From Corynebacterium sp. (GTDB lineage: Bacteria > Actinomycetota > Actinomycetes > Mycobacteriales > Mycobacteriaceae), in NCBI RefSeq assembly GCF_022712275.1, contig NZ_JALAGU010000047.1, positions 36,374 through 100,373 of the forward strand: 64,000 bases of DNA, in the 5' to 3' direction. The translations under genes were made by a program, and so were the position numbers. Each line of letters opens with the position of its first letter. Positions within the stretch are counted from its first letter, which is position 1. The notes under the pieces were generated by a model. That model saw nothing but the letters and a program-made list of their open reading frames with translations, was not told where the DNA came from and searched no databases. Below are positions 1 through 13,057 of this stretch, piece after piece.

Positions 1-32
1 TCCCCGCCCAGACAAGAACCACAGGAGACCAC

Positions 33-1910
33 ATGGACGTCAGCGCAGCGATGCAGCAGTTCTACGACGACAAGGGAAACATCAGAATCCCCGACCAGCT
101 GACGCTCTCGGGCATGAACGAGATGCTCTTCGCACTGGCCGGCATGCAGGGCACCGCCGATGACGTGCTCTTCCGTTACCACGACTTCTCCTCCTCCCGT
201 GAGGGTGAGGTCATTGAGTGGACCCGCGCCCAGGTCAACACGAAGATCAAGGCCGTCAGCGTCCGCCTGAAGCAGGTCACCACCCCCGGCGACCGCGTCG
301 CCATCCTGGCCAACAACAGCCCCGAGTACCTCATCGGCTTCGTCGGCGCCCTCTACGCCGGTACCGTCCCCGTGCCGCTGTACGACCCCACCGAGCCGGG
401 TCACGGTGCCCACCTCACCGCCGTTCTCTCATCCTCCACCCCGACCGTGGTGCTGACGAACAAGAACTCCGCGGCGGACGTGCGCAAGCACTTCTCCGAC
501 CTGCCCTCCGGTGAGCGTCCCCGCATCCTCACCGTCGACGCCCTCCCGGACTCGCTCGCCGAGGACTGGGAGAACCCGATGACGCTCTTCGCCGAGCACC
601 CGGAGCTCGCCCCGAAGGCCGGGGACCCCGCCTTCCTGCAGTACACCTCCGGCTCCACCCGCGCCCCGGCCGGCGTGGTCCTCACCCACCGTAACGTCGT
701 CACCAATGTGCTCCAGGTCTTCCAGGCCGGGCAGCTCCAGATGCCGATGCGCCTGGTCAACTGGCTGCCCTTCCACCACGACATGGGCATCATCCTGGCG
801 TCCTTCTGTCTGATTCTCGGCATCCCGCAGGACATCATGAGCCCCCGCGACTTCATCCAGGACCCGGGCCGCTGGATCCGCCAGCTCTCCGAGAAGGGCA
901 CTGTCGGCGAGGACGCCGTCAACGTCTACGCCGCCGTGCCGAACTTCGCCCTGGAGCTCGCCGCCCGCTACGCGAACCCTGCCGAGCGTGAGGATCTCGC
1001 CGATGTCGACCTCAGCCACGTCGAGGGCGTCATCAACGGTGCCGAGGCCGTCAGCCTCCAGTCCATCGACCGCTTCCAGGATGTCTTCGGCCCCTACGGT
1101 TTCGTCCGCTCCGCCATGCGTCCCTCCTACGGCTTGGCCGAGGCGACCGTGTTCGTCTCCACCCCGCAGACCGAGAACCGCCCCCTGCTGCGCGTCTTCG
1201 ACCGCGAGGAGCTCTCCGCCGGACGCATCGTCGAGCTGCCGGAGTCCGAGAGCGACTCCGACAAGGCCATGGCCATCGTCTCCGTCGGCGCCCCCGGCCC
1301 GAACGAGGCCGTCGTGGTCGTCGACCCGGAGACCGGTAAGGAACTACCGCTGGGCTCCGTCGGCGAGCTGTGGATCCACGGCAACAACGTCGCCGCCGGC
1401 TACCTCGACCGCGACGAGGAGACCGTCGAGACCTTCCGCAACGAGCTGCCGGAGGCCAACCGCCTCGACGACAGTGCCGCCGCCGGCCTCCCGGAGGACA
1501 ACTGGCTGCGCACCGGCGACCTCGCCACCATCATCGACGGCGAGATCTACGTCACCGGCCGTATCAAGGACCTCGTCGTGATCGCCGGCCGCAACCACTA
1601 CCCGCAGGACATCGAGGCCACCGCCCAGGAGGCCACCGACCAGATCCTCCGGGACGTCATCGCCGCCTTCGCGCTGGACACCGGCGCTGATGTCGAGGAA
1701 CTCATCATCATCGCCGAGCGCGACCCGGAAGCCGACCCCGCCGGGGACGCCGACGCCGTCGCCGCGGTGCGCTCCGCCGTCACCTCGGTCCACGGCGTCC
1801 AGCCCACCGAGGTCCGCATCGTCGAGCAGGGCAGCATCCCGCGGTCCTCGGCCAACAAAATCGCCCGTCGCGTCGCCTCCAAGCTCTGGATTGAAGGCGT
1901 TTTCGCATAG
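33..1910 (+). CDS. fadD32: Long-chain fatty acyl-AMP ligase FadD32
   Basis: A 625-residue acyl-AMP ligase of the ANL superfamily. FadD32 activates the meromycolate (in corynebacteria a C16-C18 fatty acid) as an acyl-adenylate and passes it to the N-terminal carrier domain of Pks13. The adenylate-binding motif YTSGSTRAPAGVVLTH is near residues 204-219, and the C-terminal lysine region SANKIARR near 607-614. An AGGAGA ribosome site at 23-28 precedes the ATG by four bases. The call rests on the motifs and on pks13 and accD4 directly downstream, the standard mycolate-condensation order in this suborder. Length fits the family (about 620-640). Confidence 0.95.
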   Translation: MDVSAAMQQFYDDKGNIRIPDQLTLSGMNEMLFALAGMQGTADDVLFRYHDFSSSREGEVIEWTRAQVNTKIKAVSVRLKQVTTPGDRVAILANNSPEYLIGFVGALYAGTVPVPLYDPTEPGHGAHLTAVLSSSTPTVVLTNKNSAADVRKHFSDLPSGERPRILTVDALPDSLAEDWENPMTLFAEHPELAPKAGDPAFLQYTSGSTRAPAGVVLTHRNVVTNVLQVFQAGQLQMPMRLVNWLPFHHDMGIILASFCLILGIPQDIMSPRDFIQDPGRWIRQLSEKGTVGEDAVNVYAAVPNFALELAARYANPAEREDLADVDLSHVEGVINGAEAVSLQSIDRFQDVFGPYGFVRSAMRPSYGLAEATVFVSTPQTENRPLLRVFDREELSAGRIVELPESESDSDKAMAIVSVGAPGPNEAVVVVDPETGKELPLGSVGELWIHGNNVAAGYLDRDEETVETFRNELPEANRLDDSAAAGLPEDNWLRTGDLATIIDGEIYVTGRIKDLVVIAGRNHYPQDIEATAQEATDQILRDVIAAFALDTGADVEELIIIAERDPEADPAGDADAVAAVRSAVTSVHGVQPTEVRIVEQGSIPRSSANKIARRVASKLWIEGVFA

Positions 1911-1973
1911 CGTTCACAGCCCGCCACAGTTTCTGACCGGTATGCTGTACATCCGGCTGAATGTAGCGATCCA

Positions 1974-2008
1974 GCGGTCACCGTCGATATAACCTCGACG
2001 GTGGCCGC
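1974..2008 (+). terminator. Stem-loop between fadD32 and pks13
   Basis: Fourteen-base arms (1974-1987 and 1995-2008) pair with one mismatch around a seven-base loop (TATAACC). No T-run follows, only TTCC, so it may be a weak terminator, an mRNA processing site or a 5' leader structure of pks13. A possible -10 (TATGCT, 1941-1946) lies upstream of it, which would place the hairpin in the pks13 leader. Confidence 0.5.
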
Positions 2009-2085
2009 TTCCGATCGTTGCGTACCCCTACCGCCCCAGTCCGATCCGTTCGAATCACCGCCCAGAAAGGCGACGCTCCCGCTTT

Positions 2086-7026
<4,941 letters not shown>

Positions 7027-7042
7027 CGTGGGAGACGTGAGT

Positions 7043-8650
7043 ATGACTGAGAATTCAGCAGACAACACGGCAGAGACGCCGGCCGACCGCTACGCGCCCG
7101 GGTCCGGGCGCTCCACCGCGGAGAAGCTGGCGGACCTGCAGCGCCGCACCGAGGAGTCCCTCGACCCGGGCAGTGAACGCGCCCGGGCCAAGCGCGATGC
7201 AGCAGGTCACACCACCCCGCGTCAGCGTATCGACGAACTGCTGGACCCCGGCTCCTTCACTGAGATCGGGGCTCTGGCGCGGACCCCCGGTGACGACGAG
7301 GCGCCCTACGGCGACGGCGTCGTCACCGGCTACGGCCGGGTCAACGGGCGTCCCGTGGCGGTCTACTCCCACGACAAGACCGTCTTCGGCGGTTCAGTGG
7401 GCGAGACCTTCGGCAACAAGGTGTGCGAGGTCATGGACTTCGCGACCCGTATCGGGTGCCCGGTCGTCGGCATCAACGATTCCGGCGGAGCCCGCATCCA
7501 GGACGCCGTGATGAGTCTGGCGATGTACTCCGAGATCTCCCGGCGTCAGCTGCCGCTGTCCGGCCAGTCGCCGCAGATCTCCGTGCTGCTCGGCAATTGC
7601 GCCGGTGGTGCGGTGTACGCCCCGGCGACGACCGACTTCCTCGTCGGCGTCGAGGAGCAGACCACCATGTTCGTCACCGGCCCGGCGATCATCGAGTCCG
7701 TCACCGGTGAGAAGATCAACATGCAGGACCTCGGTGGTGCCCGGGTGCAGGCCGAGCGAGGCAATCTCAGCTACGTCGCGCCAGACGAGGCGGATGCCTT
7801 CGCCTACGTCCGTGACCTGCTCGACCATCTTCCGTCCTCGGCTTTCGAGCCGACGCCGAAGTTCTGGGCGGTGGGCGACGAGCCGAACGATGTCGATGCG
7901 GAGCTGCTCGACGTCGTCCCGGACGACCCGAACGCCGGTTACGACATGACCGACGTCCTCACCCGCATCTTCGATGACGAGCACTTCCTCGAGGTGCTGC
8001 CGGACTTCGGCCAGAACATCATCACCGGCTTCGCCCGTGTGGACGGCCGGTCGGTCGGTGTGGTCGCCAACCAGCCGATGCAGCTGGCGGGCTGCCTGGA
8101 CGCGGACGCCGCGGACAAGGCCACCCGTTTCATCCGCATCTGCGACGCCTACAACGTGCCCCTGGTGTTCGTCGTGGACACACCCGGTTACCTCCCGGGT
8201 CTGGAGCAGGAGAAGGTCGGCCTGATCCACCGTGGTGCCAAGCTCGGCTTCGCGATGGTGGAGTCGACCGTGCCGAAGGTGACCGTGGTGATCCGCAAGG
8301 CTTTCGGCGGTGGCTACGCGGTGATGGGGTCGAAGAACCTCGGCGCCGACATGAACTTCGCCTGGCCGACCGCACAGATCGCCGTGATGGGCGCCGAAGG
8401 TGCCGCGGTGATGATCCAGGGACGCCAGCTCGCCGCCCTGCCGGAGGAGCAGCGTCCGGCGGCGAAGAAGATGTTCATGGACTTCTACAACGCCAACATG
8501 ACCAGCCCCTACGTGGCGGCGGAGCGTGGCTACGTGGACGCCATCATCGACCCGGCCGAGACCCGGCTCAGGATCCGTCAGTCGCTGCGGATGCTGGCGA
8601 ACAAGCAGGTGCCCGAGGTGCCCAAGAAGCACACCATCATGCCGTTGTAG
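7043..8650 (+). CDS. accD4: Acyl-CoA carboxylase beta subunit AccD4
   Basis: A 535-residue carboxyltransferase that, with biotinylated AccA3 and AccD5/AccE encoded elsewhere, makes the carboxyacyl-CoA extender used by Pks13. The crotonase-like oxyanion segments GINDSGGARIQ (near 149-159) and GGYAVMGSKNLGAD (near 424-437) are visible. I chose ATG 7043 because GGAG (7031-7034) lies eight bases before it; in-frame GTGs at 7028 and 7037 are alternatives. It starts 16 bases after the pks13 stop, so the genes are surely cotranscribed. Family size is about 520-540. Confidence 0.93.
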   Translation: MTENSADNTAETPADRYAPGSGRSTAEKLADLQRRTEESLDPGSERARAKRDAAGHTTPRQRIDELLDPGSFTEIGALARTPGDDEAPYGDGVVTGYGRVNGRPVAVYSHDKTVFGGSVGETFGNKVCEVMDFATRIGCPVVGINDSGGARIQDAVMSLAMYSEISRRQLPLSGQSPQISVLLGNCAGGAVYAPATTDFLVGVEEQTTMFVTGPAIIESVTGEKINMQDLGGARVQAERGNLSYVAPDEADAFAYVRDLLDHLPSSAFEPTPKFWAVGDEPNDVDAELLDVVPDDPNAGYDMTDVLTRIFDDEHFLEVLPDFGQNIITGFARVDGRSVGVVANQPMQLAGCLDADAADKATRFIRICDAYNVPLVFVVDTPGYLPGLEQEKVGLIHRGAKLGFAMVESTVPKVTVVIRKAFGGGYAVMGSKNLGADMNFAWPTAQIAVMGAEGAAVMIQGRQLAALPEEQRPAAKKMFMDFYNANMTSPYVAAERGYVDAIIDPAETRLRIRQSLRMLANKQVPEVPKKHTIMPL

Positions 8651-8667
8651 TCATTGCGGCAATGAGG

Positions 8668-8728
8668 GCCACCTGTCGATTCGGGGGAGGCCACCCGGTC
8701 TGATTCAGGGGTGGCCAGGTGGCTCTTT
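8668..8728 (+). terminator. Terminator after accD4 with nested alternative stems
   Basis: GCCACCTG (8668-8675) pairs with CAGGTGGC (8716-8723), followed by TCTTT. Inside it GGCCACCC (8689-8696) pairs with GGGTGGCC (8709-8716). The arms are similar enough that alternative pairings are possible. Placed 18 bases after the accD4 stop, it is the likely end of the fadD32-pks13-accD4 transcript. Confidence 0.7.
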
Positions 8729-8795
8729 ACGCTGGTGGCTCCGAAGCATTCCACTCAGTGGGAACAGCGGGCAGCGCGAGGTAGGGGATGGCGGT

Positions 8796-8826
8796 TACTG
8801 TGAGCGGCGGATGTGACTATCCGCCG
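8796..8826 (+). promoter_or_regulatory. Putative -10 and 5'-end hairpin of the secreted-protein gene
   Basis: TACTGT (8796-8801) is a good -10 hexamer. Immediately downstream CGGCGGAT (8805-8812) and ATCCGCCG (8819-8826) form a perfect 8-bp stem with a 6-base loop. It would sit at the very 5' end of the transcript, where it could stabilise the mRNA or act as an operator. The gene start is 65 bases downstream. Confidence 0.45.
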
Positions 8827-8890
8827 TGTACACCTCTCACGATCCGCACACCTCAACTTTCTCCCCTACCTCGTAAGGACGGTTCACCAC

Positions 8891-9403
8891 ATGTCTCGTT
8901 CCACCCTTTCCTCCCGTTTCACCCGTCGTGCCGGTGCCGCCGCGCTGTCGGTGGCCACCGCTGCCGCACTCGCTGTCCCGGCCGCCACCGCTGATGAGGC
9001 GGACGCCTCCGGCTCCGCGCTGCCCTCCTCCGAGTCCACCGACACCGACTCCGAGGGCTCCGCCGACCCGTCCTCCGGCTCCTCCGAGGAGACCCCGGGC
9101 GACGACACCGACGCCCCGGAGACTCCCGAGACTCCCGAGGCTGAGGGCTCCGACGGCGCCGACGTCATCAGCTCGCTCGCCGAGACCGACTGGGTGACTC
9201 TCTTCAAGGTCCTCGCGGCCTTCTCCAGCGGCACCGTCTCCAGCTCTACCCTGGCGGACGCCGCACAGCTCTCCGCTGACTCCGGCATCGAGCTGGACGA
9301 CGTCATCGGTTCTGTCTCCGACGCCGTTGCCGGCAGCTCCGATGAGGGCGACGACACCGGTTCCCCGGAAGCTCCCGAGACCCCGGAGACCCCCGCCGAG
9401 TAA
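8891..9403 (+). CDS. Small secreted acidic Ser/Thr/Pro-rich protein
   Basis: A 170-residue protein I do not recognise. It begins with a clear Sec-type signal peptide (residues 1-34: basic start, a hydrophobic Ala/Val run, and VPAATADEA as a cleavage site). Two low-complexity acidic stretches rich in Ser, Asp, Glu and Pro, with repeats of ETPE, flank a short ordered-looking segment (about residues 94-146). It has no cysteine after the signal. ATG 8891 is chosen because the signal peptide starts there and AAGGA (8875-8879) precedes it; an upstream in-frame ATG at 8813 adds an unlikely leader. It is probably exported and wall-associated; the role is unknown. Confidence 0.75.
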   Translation: MSRSTLSSRFTRRAGAAALSVATAAALAVPAATADEADASGSALPSSESTDTDSEGSADPSSGSSEETPGDDTDAPETPETPEAEGSDGADVISSLAETDWVTLFKVLAAFSSGTVSSSTLADAAQLSADSGIELDDVIGSVSDAVAGSSDEGDDTGSPEAPETPETPAE

Positions 9404-9431
9404 GAACGGCCCCAACCGCCTTCTGCTTGGA

Positions 9432-9472
9432 CGAAGCCCGGCACCCCTCCTGGGAGGGGGTGCCGGGCTTCG
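9432..9472 (+). terminator. Strong hairpin terminator after the secreted-protein gene
   Basis: Near-perfect 19-20 bp arms centred on 9452 (CGAAGCCCGGCACCCC... paired with ...GGGGTGCCGGGCTTCG), followed by TTCCGTTC. It begins 28 bases after the stop codon. The arm sequence is partly repeated in the hairpin at 9661-9694. Confidence 0.8.
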
Positions 9473-9519
9473 TTCCGTTCACAGGCGTACAGGCTCGCGT
9501 CCTGGAACCCCACATGTAC

Positions 9520-9578
9520 GGAAGTAGCGCCGAGGAGTCGGCTCTGCGCCCTCCGAGCGACCTCCCGGCACTACTTCC
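9520..9578. repeat. Structured inverted repeat in a gene-free stretch
   Basis: Within the 315-base gap between 9404 and 9718, GGAAGTAGCGCC (9520-9531) pairs with GGCACTACTTCC (9567-9578) at 11 of 12 positions. The 35-base interior holds further short complementary runs (GAGG with CCTC, CCGAGG with CCTCGG-like pieces). There is no open frame worth calling. It is not needed as a terminator, since hairpins on each side already serve both neighbours. It could be a palindromic interspersed element or a small structured RNA. Confidence 0.45.
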
Positions 9579-9660
9579 GGACAGCTGGGGCTGGGGCGGA
9601 ACCGGGACAACTGAGACAGAGGCAGCGTCATGTGACTGATACCGACCTCGCACACGGAGA

Positions 9661-9694
9661 AGCCCGGCACCCTCATGACTGAGGATGCCGGGCT
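9661..9694 (-). terminator. Terminator of the DUF6230/DUF6114 operon
   Basis: AGCCCGGCA (9661-9669) pairs with TGCCGGGCT (9686-9694), with an inner CCTC/GAGG stem. It lies 25 bases beyond the stop of the minus-strand gene ending at 9719. The arms resemble those of the hairpin at 9432-9472. Confidence 0.65.
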
Positions 9695-9718
9695 CACCGG
9701 CGCCGGGGAAGGGAAGAA

Positions 9719-11104
9719 TCAGTCCCGGATCGCGTGGTAGGGACCGGAGTCCTTCCACTCATGGATTTCTGTGGTCGGGGCTTCGAGCTTGTCAGCCATG
9801 ACCAGGTAGGTGTCCATGCGTCCGTTGAGGATGCGGGTCTTCTCGGACAGCAGATCCGGCAGACCCAGACCGATCTTCGAGAGCTCCGCCATGATCTGTT
9901 CCGGTGCCCAGTCCGCGTCAATGGTGATCGGGATCTGGGTGTTCTGCCCCATCAACTCCAGGGTCATCGTCACCTTCTTGACGAAGATGTGGAAGTTGCC
10001 GGACAGGGTGGTCGTGCCGCCCCGGGTGTCCTGCATCAGATCGGTACCACCCGCTGCATTCGGGAACTGCACCTTCAGGTTGCCCAGGACCGTCTCGTCA
10101 GAGTCGATCCGCATCGCCTGCTTCGGCCCCTGCAGGGTGTCGATGGTCACGAAGGACATCTTCATGTTCGGGGTCATCGCGGTGGTGTCCGCCTGGATGA
10201 CGAACGGGGAGCCGGTCGGAGTCCCCATCCCGGGGACGGGCTCCGGGGGAGCGACATTCAGGCCGGGGATCTCGACGCCGAGGGCATCCAGACCACCGTC
10301 GATCTGGTCCTGGAGGTCATTGCCGTCCAGAGACGGGAGCTGCGGGGTCGGGATCTCCGGCAGCGACGGCAGGCGGGGGGTGTTGTTGCTCTGGTCCTCG
10401 CCGTCGCCCTCGTCGCCGGTGCCGTTGTCACCACCGGGCAGGCCCGGGATCGTCGGCAGCTGGAGATCCGGCAGTGCCGGCAGCTGGGCGTTGGCGTCGG
10501 GAGTGCTGGAACCCAGACCGACGGTCAGGGCAGCGACGACAGCGGCGACAGCGGCACCGGCACCACCGGCGGCCTTGGCCTGTTTCTTCGCCTTCTTCTT
10601 GTCCTTCTTGGACTGCTTCTCGGCCTTCGCGTCCTCCTTGGACTGGGGGACCCACGCCAGAGCGAGAGCGCCACCGATCACGGCGAGGAGGGTACCGATG
10701 AAGAAACCGCCGAGGTTGGACTGCGGCAGGGCGACGATACCGAGGATCATCGCGGCCACGCCGGTGAGGATGCGCCCTTCGCCACGGAACCAGGTCATCA
10801 GCCCGCAGACGATGAGCAGGATGCCGATGACCAGTGTCGAGACGCCACCGATGGTGGAGACCTGGATCTGGATGTTCGAGACGCTGAGGGCGAGGTACGC
10901 CGGGGTGAGGATCCACGCTCCGGAGATGATCATGAGGAGACCGGCGGCGAAAGCGCGCTGCCTACGCCAACGGGTGAACCGGCGGTTCCCCTTCTCGAGT
11001 TTCTCTGACCGGGACTCTCCGGTGGAGTCCTTCGCCGGGTCCTCAGCACCGTTCACGGGCGCGTTGGCGTCCGTCGGGGTGTCGGGGGTGGAGGCGTCGG
11101 ACAT
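9719..11104 (-). CDS. DUF6114-like membrane protein with long extracellular tail
   Basis: A 461-residue protein. After a charged cytoplasmic start, residues about 50-155 form a four-helix membrane block typical of DUF6114 proteins (TGVAAMILGIVALPQSNLGG in the middle), followed by a Lys-rich stretch, one more hydrophobic segment (about 180-200), a Pro/Leu-rich spacer with repeated LPxLP motifs, and a folded C-terminal region (about 300-461). ATG 11104 overlaps the stop of the upstream DUF6230 gene (TGATG), so translation is coupled. In Streptomyces these two families also occur as a pair. No biochemical role is known to me. Confidence 0.7.
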   Translation of the reverse strand: MSDASTPDTPTDANAPVNGAEDPAKDSTGESRSEKLEKGNRRFTRWRRQRAFAAGLLMIISGAWILTPAYLALSVSNIQIQVSTIGGVSTLVIGILLIVCGLMTWFRGEGRILTGVAAMILGIVALPQSNLGGFFIGTLLAVIGGALALAWVPQSKEDAKAEKQSKKDKKKAKKQAKAAGGAGAAVAAVVAALTVGLGSSTPDANAQLPALPDLQLPTIPGLPGGDNGTGDEGDGEDQSNNTPRLPSLPEIPTPQLPSLDGNDLQDQIDGGLDALGVEIPGLNVAPPEPVPGMGTPTGSPFVIQADTTAMTPNMKMSFVTIDTLQGPKQAMRIDSDETVLGNLKVQFPNAAGGTDLMQDTRGGTTTLSGNFHIFVKKVTMTLELMGQNTQIPITIDADWAPEQIMAELSKIGLGLPDLLSEKTRILNGRMDTYLVMADKLEAPTTEIHEWKDSGPYHAIRD

Positions 11105-11673
11105 CAGCAGTCGGCCTTGTCCGCATCGACGACGGACACCTGGGAACCGGCGGCGGTGAGCTCGTCGGCAGCGATCGAGGTGGCCTTGATCTTCTGGTCG
11201 AAGGCGTGGATCGTGTCGGCGGCGATACCCCACTGGCCGGCGCCGGCACTGTCGTCGAGCTGGGAGGCGTCCACACCGATCTGCGGGTTGGTGAGGGTCA
11301 TGCCACCGTTGAGGCCGGGGGCACCGATGACGAGATTGTCGGCGCTGAAGTTCTGGCCCGGGACCTTCATCTGGAACTTCTTCTCACCGAGGCCCGGGAG
11401 CTTGATCGGGGCGGCCATGCACAGGTCGGTGACCTTGGCCTTGTTGAATTTCAGCTTCGCGACGGCGACGTCGCCGCCCTCGAGCTTGTCGTTGCCGACG
11501 AAGATGGCGACACCTTCACCGTCGAGGCCGGTGACAGTCTGTGAGAAGATGGTGTTGGACAGTGCCAGGTTGGCGGAGATACCGCCTTGGGCGACGGCGA
11601 CGCCCATGCCGCCGGTGGCCAGGAGTCCGACGGCGAGAATGCCGGCGAAGCGCTTGCCCTTGATATGTCCCAT
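11104..11673 (-). CDS. DUF6230-like exported protein
   Basis: A 189-residue protein with an N-terminal hydrophobic signal or anchor (residues 9-31, GILAVGLLATGGMGVAVA) and a predicted beta-rich body with LPGLGEK-like turns. It ends with a cysteine, and another lies near residue 84 (DLCMAA), so a disulfide is possible outside the cell. GGAGG nine bases before the ATG supports the start. It is the first gene of a two-gene operon with the DUF6114 protein. The DUF name comes from overall look and pairing; function unknown. Confidence 0.7.
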   Translation of the reverse strand: MGHIKGKRFAGILAVGLLATGGMGVAVAQGGISANLALSNTIFSQTVTGLDGEGVAIFVGNDKLEGGDVAVAKLKFNKAKVTDLCMAAPIKLPGLGEKKFQMKVPGQNFSADNLVIGAPGLNGGMTLTNPQIGVDASQLDDSAGAGQWGIAADTIHAFDQKIKATSIAADELTAAGSQVSVVDADKADC

Positions 11674-11751
11674 TGTGTTTCCTCCGTAGACGCCCCGTCG
11701 GCGTCCGTCAGTATGGTGTCGGCGGTCAGTCCGCCTCGTCCTGTCCGGATC

Positions 11752-11757
11752 ATCCTA
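11752..11757 (-). promoter_or_regulatory. Putative -10 of the DUF6230/DUF6114 operon
   Basis: TAGGAT on the minus strand lies about 80 bases before the ATG, giving an untranslated leader of roughly 70 bases. The palindrome TTGCGCAA (11777-11784) lies near the expected -35 region and could bind a regulator. The -35 itself is not convincing. Confidence 0.4.
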
Positions 11758-11804
11758 GCGCTCCGCAACGTTTTTCTTGCGCAATGTGGATATTTTCCCC
11801 GTAA

Positions 11805-13001
11805 CTATCGGCGGACGGTGCGCTGACCTGCCCGGATCGTGAGCATCAGTGCGAGGATCTGTATCCCCGTCAACGCCAGAACCAGGGGAATCCATCCCAG
11901 GTCGAAGACATGGCCGAGACTCCAGCCCAGGATCGACGACCCAAGGTAGTAGCTCATCACGTAGGTGGAGGACGCTTCGGCCCGGTCACCCTCTGCCCGT
12001 GCCCCGACCAGCGAGGACGCTGTGGAGTGGGCGGCAAAGAAGCTCGCGGTGAAGATCAGGACGCCGACGACGGTGACCCACAGGTTCGGGACCAGGGCGA
12101 TGAGCAGTCCGACCACCGAGAGGAAGGATGCCCCGGTGAGTACCTGTCCAGACCCGTATTTCGTCGCCAGCGCCCCGGCCCGTGCCGACGACCAGGTGCC
12201 GGAGAGGTACAGCAGGAACACCATCCCGGCCCACAGTTCCGAGAGCCCGAACCGGTCGGTGAGGCGGAACCCGAGGTAGTTGTACAGCGAGACGAAGACT
12301 CCCATGAGAAGGAACGGCAGGATGAACAGCGGTACCAGTCGGGGGTTGCTCCAGTGCCGGCGGAAAGCGTTGATCTCGTGACGCAGGGTGATCTTCTTCG
12401 GGGTGAAGTTGCGCTGTGCGGGCAGGGCCCAGGCGCACACGACGGCGAGCAGGAAGGCAACGGCCGCGCCGGCAAGTGTCGCGCCACGCCAGTCGGTGAT
12501 CTCCAGGAACCAGGAGGGGATGAGGCGTCCGAGCAGGCCGCCGAGGGTGGTGCCGGCAATGTAGAGGCCCATCACGCGGCCCAGGTGGTTGGGGTGGATC
12601 TCCTCGGCGAGGAAGGTCATCGTCACGGCCGGTACCCCGGCCACGGCGATGCCCTGCAGGGCACGCAGAGCGATCAGGGATCCGATACCGGGAGCCAGGC
12701 AGAGCACCAGGCTGAGCACGGTGGCGGCGAGGACGGAGACCTGGAGGACGCGGCGGCGTCCCACCCGTTCGGAGATGATGCTCACCGGCACGACGGCGAC
12801 GGCGAGCAGTCCGGTCGTCGCCGAGACGGTCAGCGCGGCGGTGGTGGGGGAGACGTGCAGATTCTCGCTGATCGAGGGCAGCAGTGCCTGGGTGAGGTAC
12901 ATGGCGTTGAAGGACGCCAGGCCGGCCGTCGCTGCGGCGACCATGACGCGCCGGTAGCCGGGGTCGCCGGGGGAGAGTCCTGTCTCAGTCATGGATCCCA
13001 T
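11805..13001 (-). CDS. MFS transporter, YnfM-like drug/sugar efflux type
   Basis: About 398 residues and twelve predicted transmembrane helices. The MFS signature after helix 2 reads SERVGRRRV, and helix 5 carries a Gly-rich motif (GTTLGGLLGR) typical of the proton-driven exporter branch. It is divergent from a LysR-type gene 57 bases away, the arrangement of E. coli ynfM/ynfL and of many actinobacterial efflux pairs, so that regulator very likely controls it. Starts at 13001 or 12992 are both possible; GGAGG is rather far from either. The substrate cannot be read from sequence. Confidence 0.85.
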   Translation of the reverse strand: MGSMTETGLSPGDPGYRRVMVAAATAGLASFNAMYLTQALLPSISENLHVSPTTAALTVSATTGLLAVAVVPVSIISERVGRRRVLQVSVLAATVLSLVLCLAPGIGSLIALRALQGIAVAGVPAVTMTFLAEEIHPNHLGRVMGLYIAGTTLGGLLGRLIPSWFLEITDWRGATLAGAAVAFLLAVVCAWALPAQRNFTPKKITLRHEINAFRRHWSNPRLVPLFILPFLLMGVFVSLYNYLGFRLTDRFGLSELWAGMVFLLYLSGTWSSARAGALATKYGSGQVLTGASFLSVVGLLIALVPNLWVTVVGVLIFTASFFAAHSTASSLVGARAEGDRAEASSTYVMSYYLGSSILGWSLGHVFDLGWIPLVLALTGIQILALMLTIRAGQRTVRR

Positions 13002-13045
13002 GGTGCACCGCGGGTTTTCCTCCACAAAATGCAACAGACACAGGA

Positions 13046-13051
13046 TACTGT
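13046..13051 (+). promoter_or_regulatory. Leaderless-type -10 of the LysR gene
   Basis: TACTGT ends six bases before the ATG at 13058 and no Shine-Dalgarno sequence is present, as expected for a transcript starting at the A of the ATG. Confidence 0.55.
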
Positions 13052-13057
13052 CCCGTT

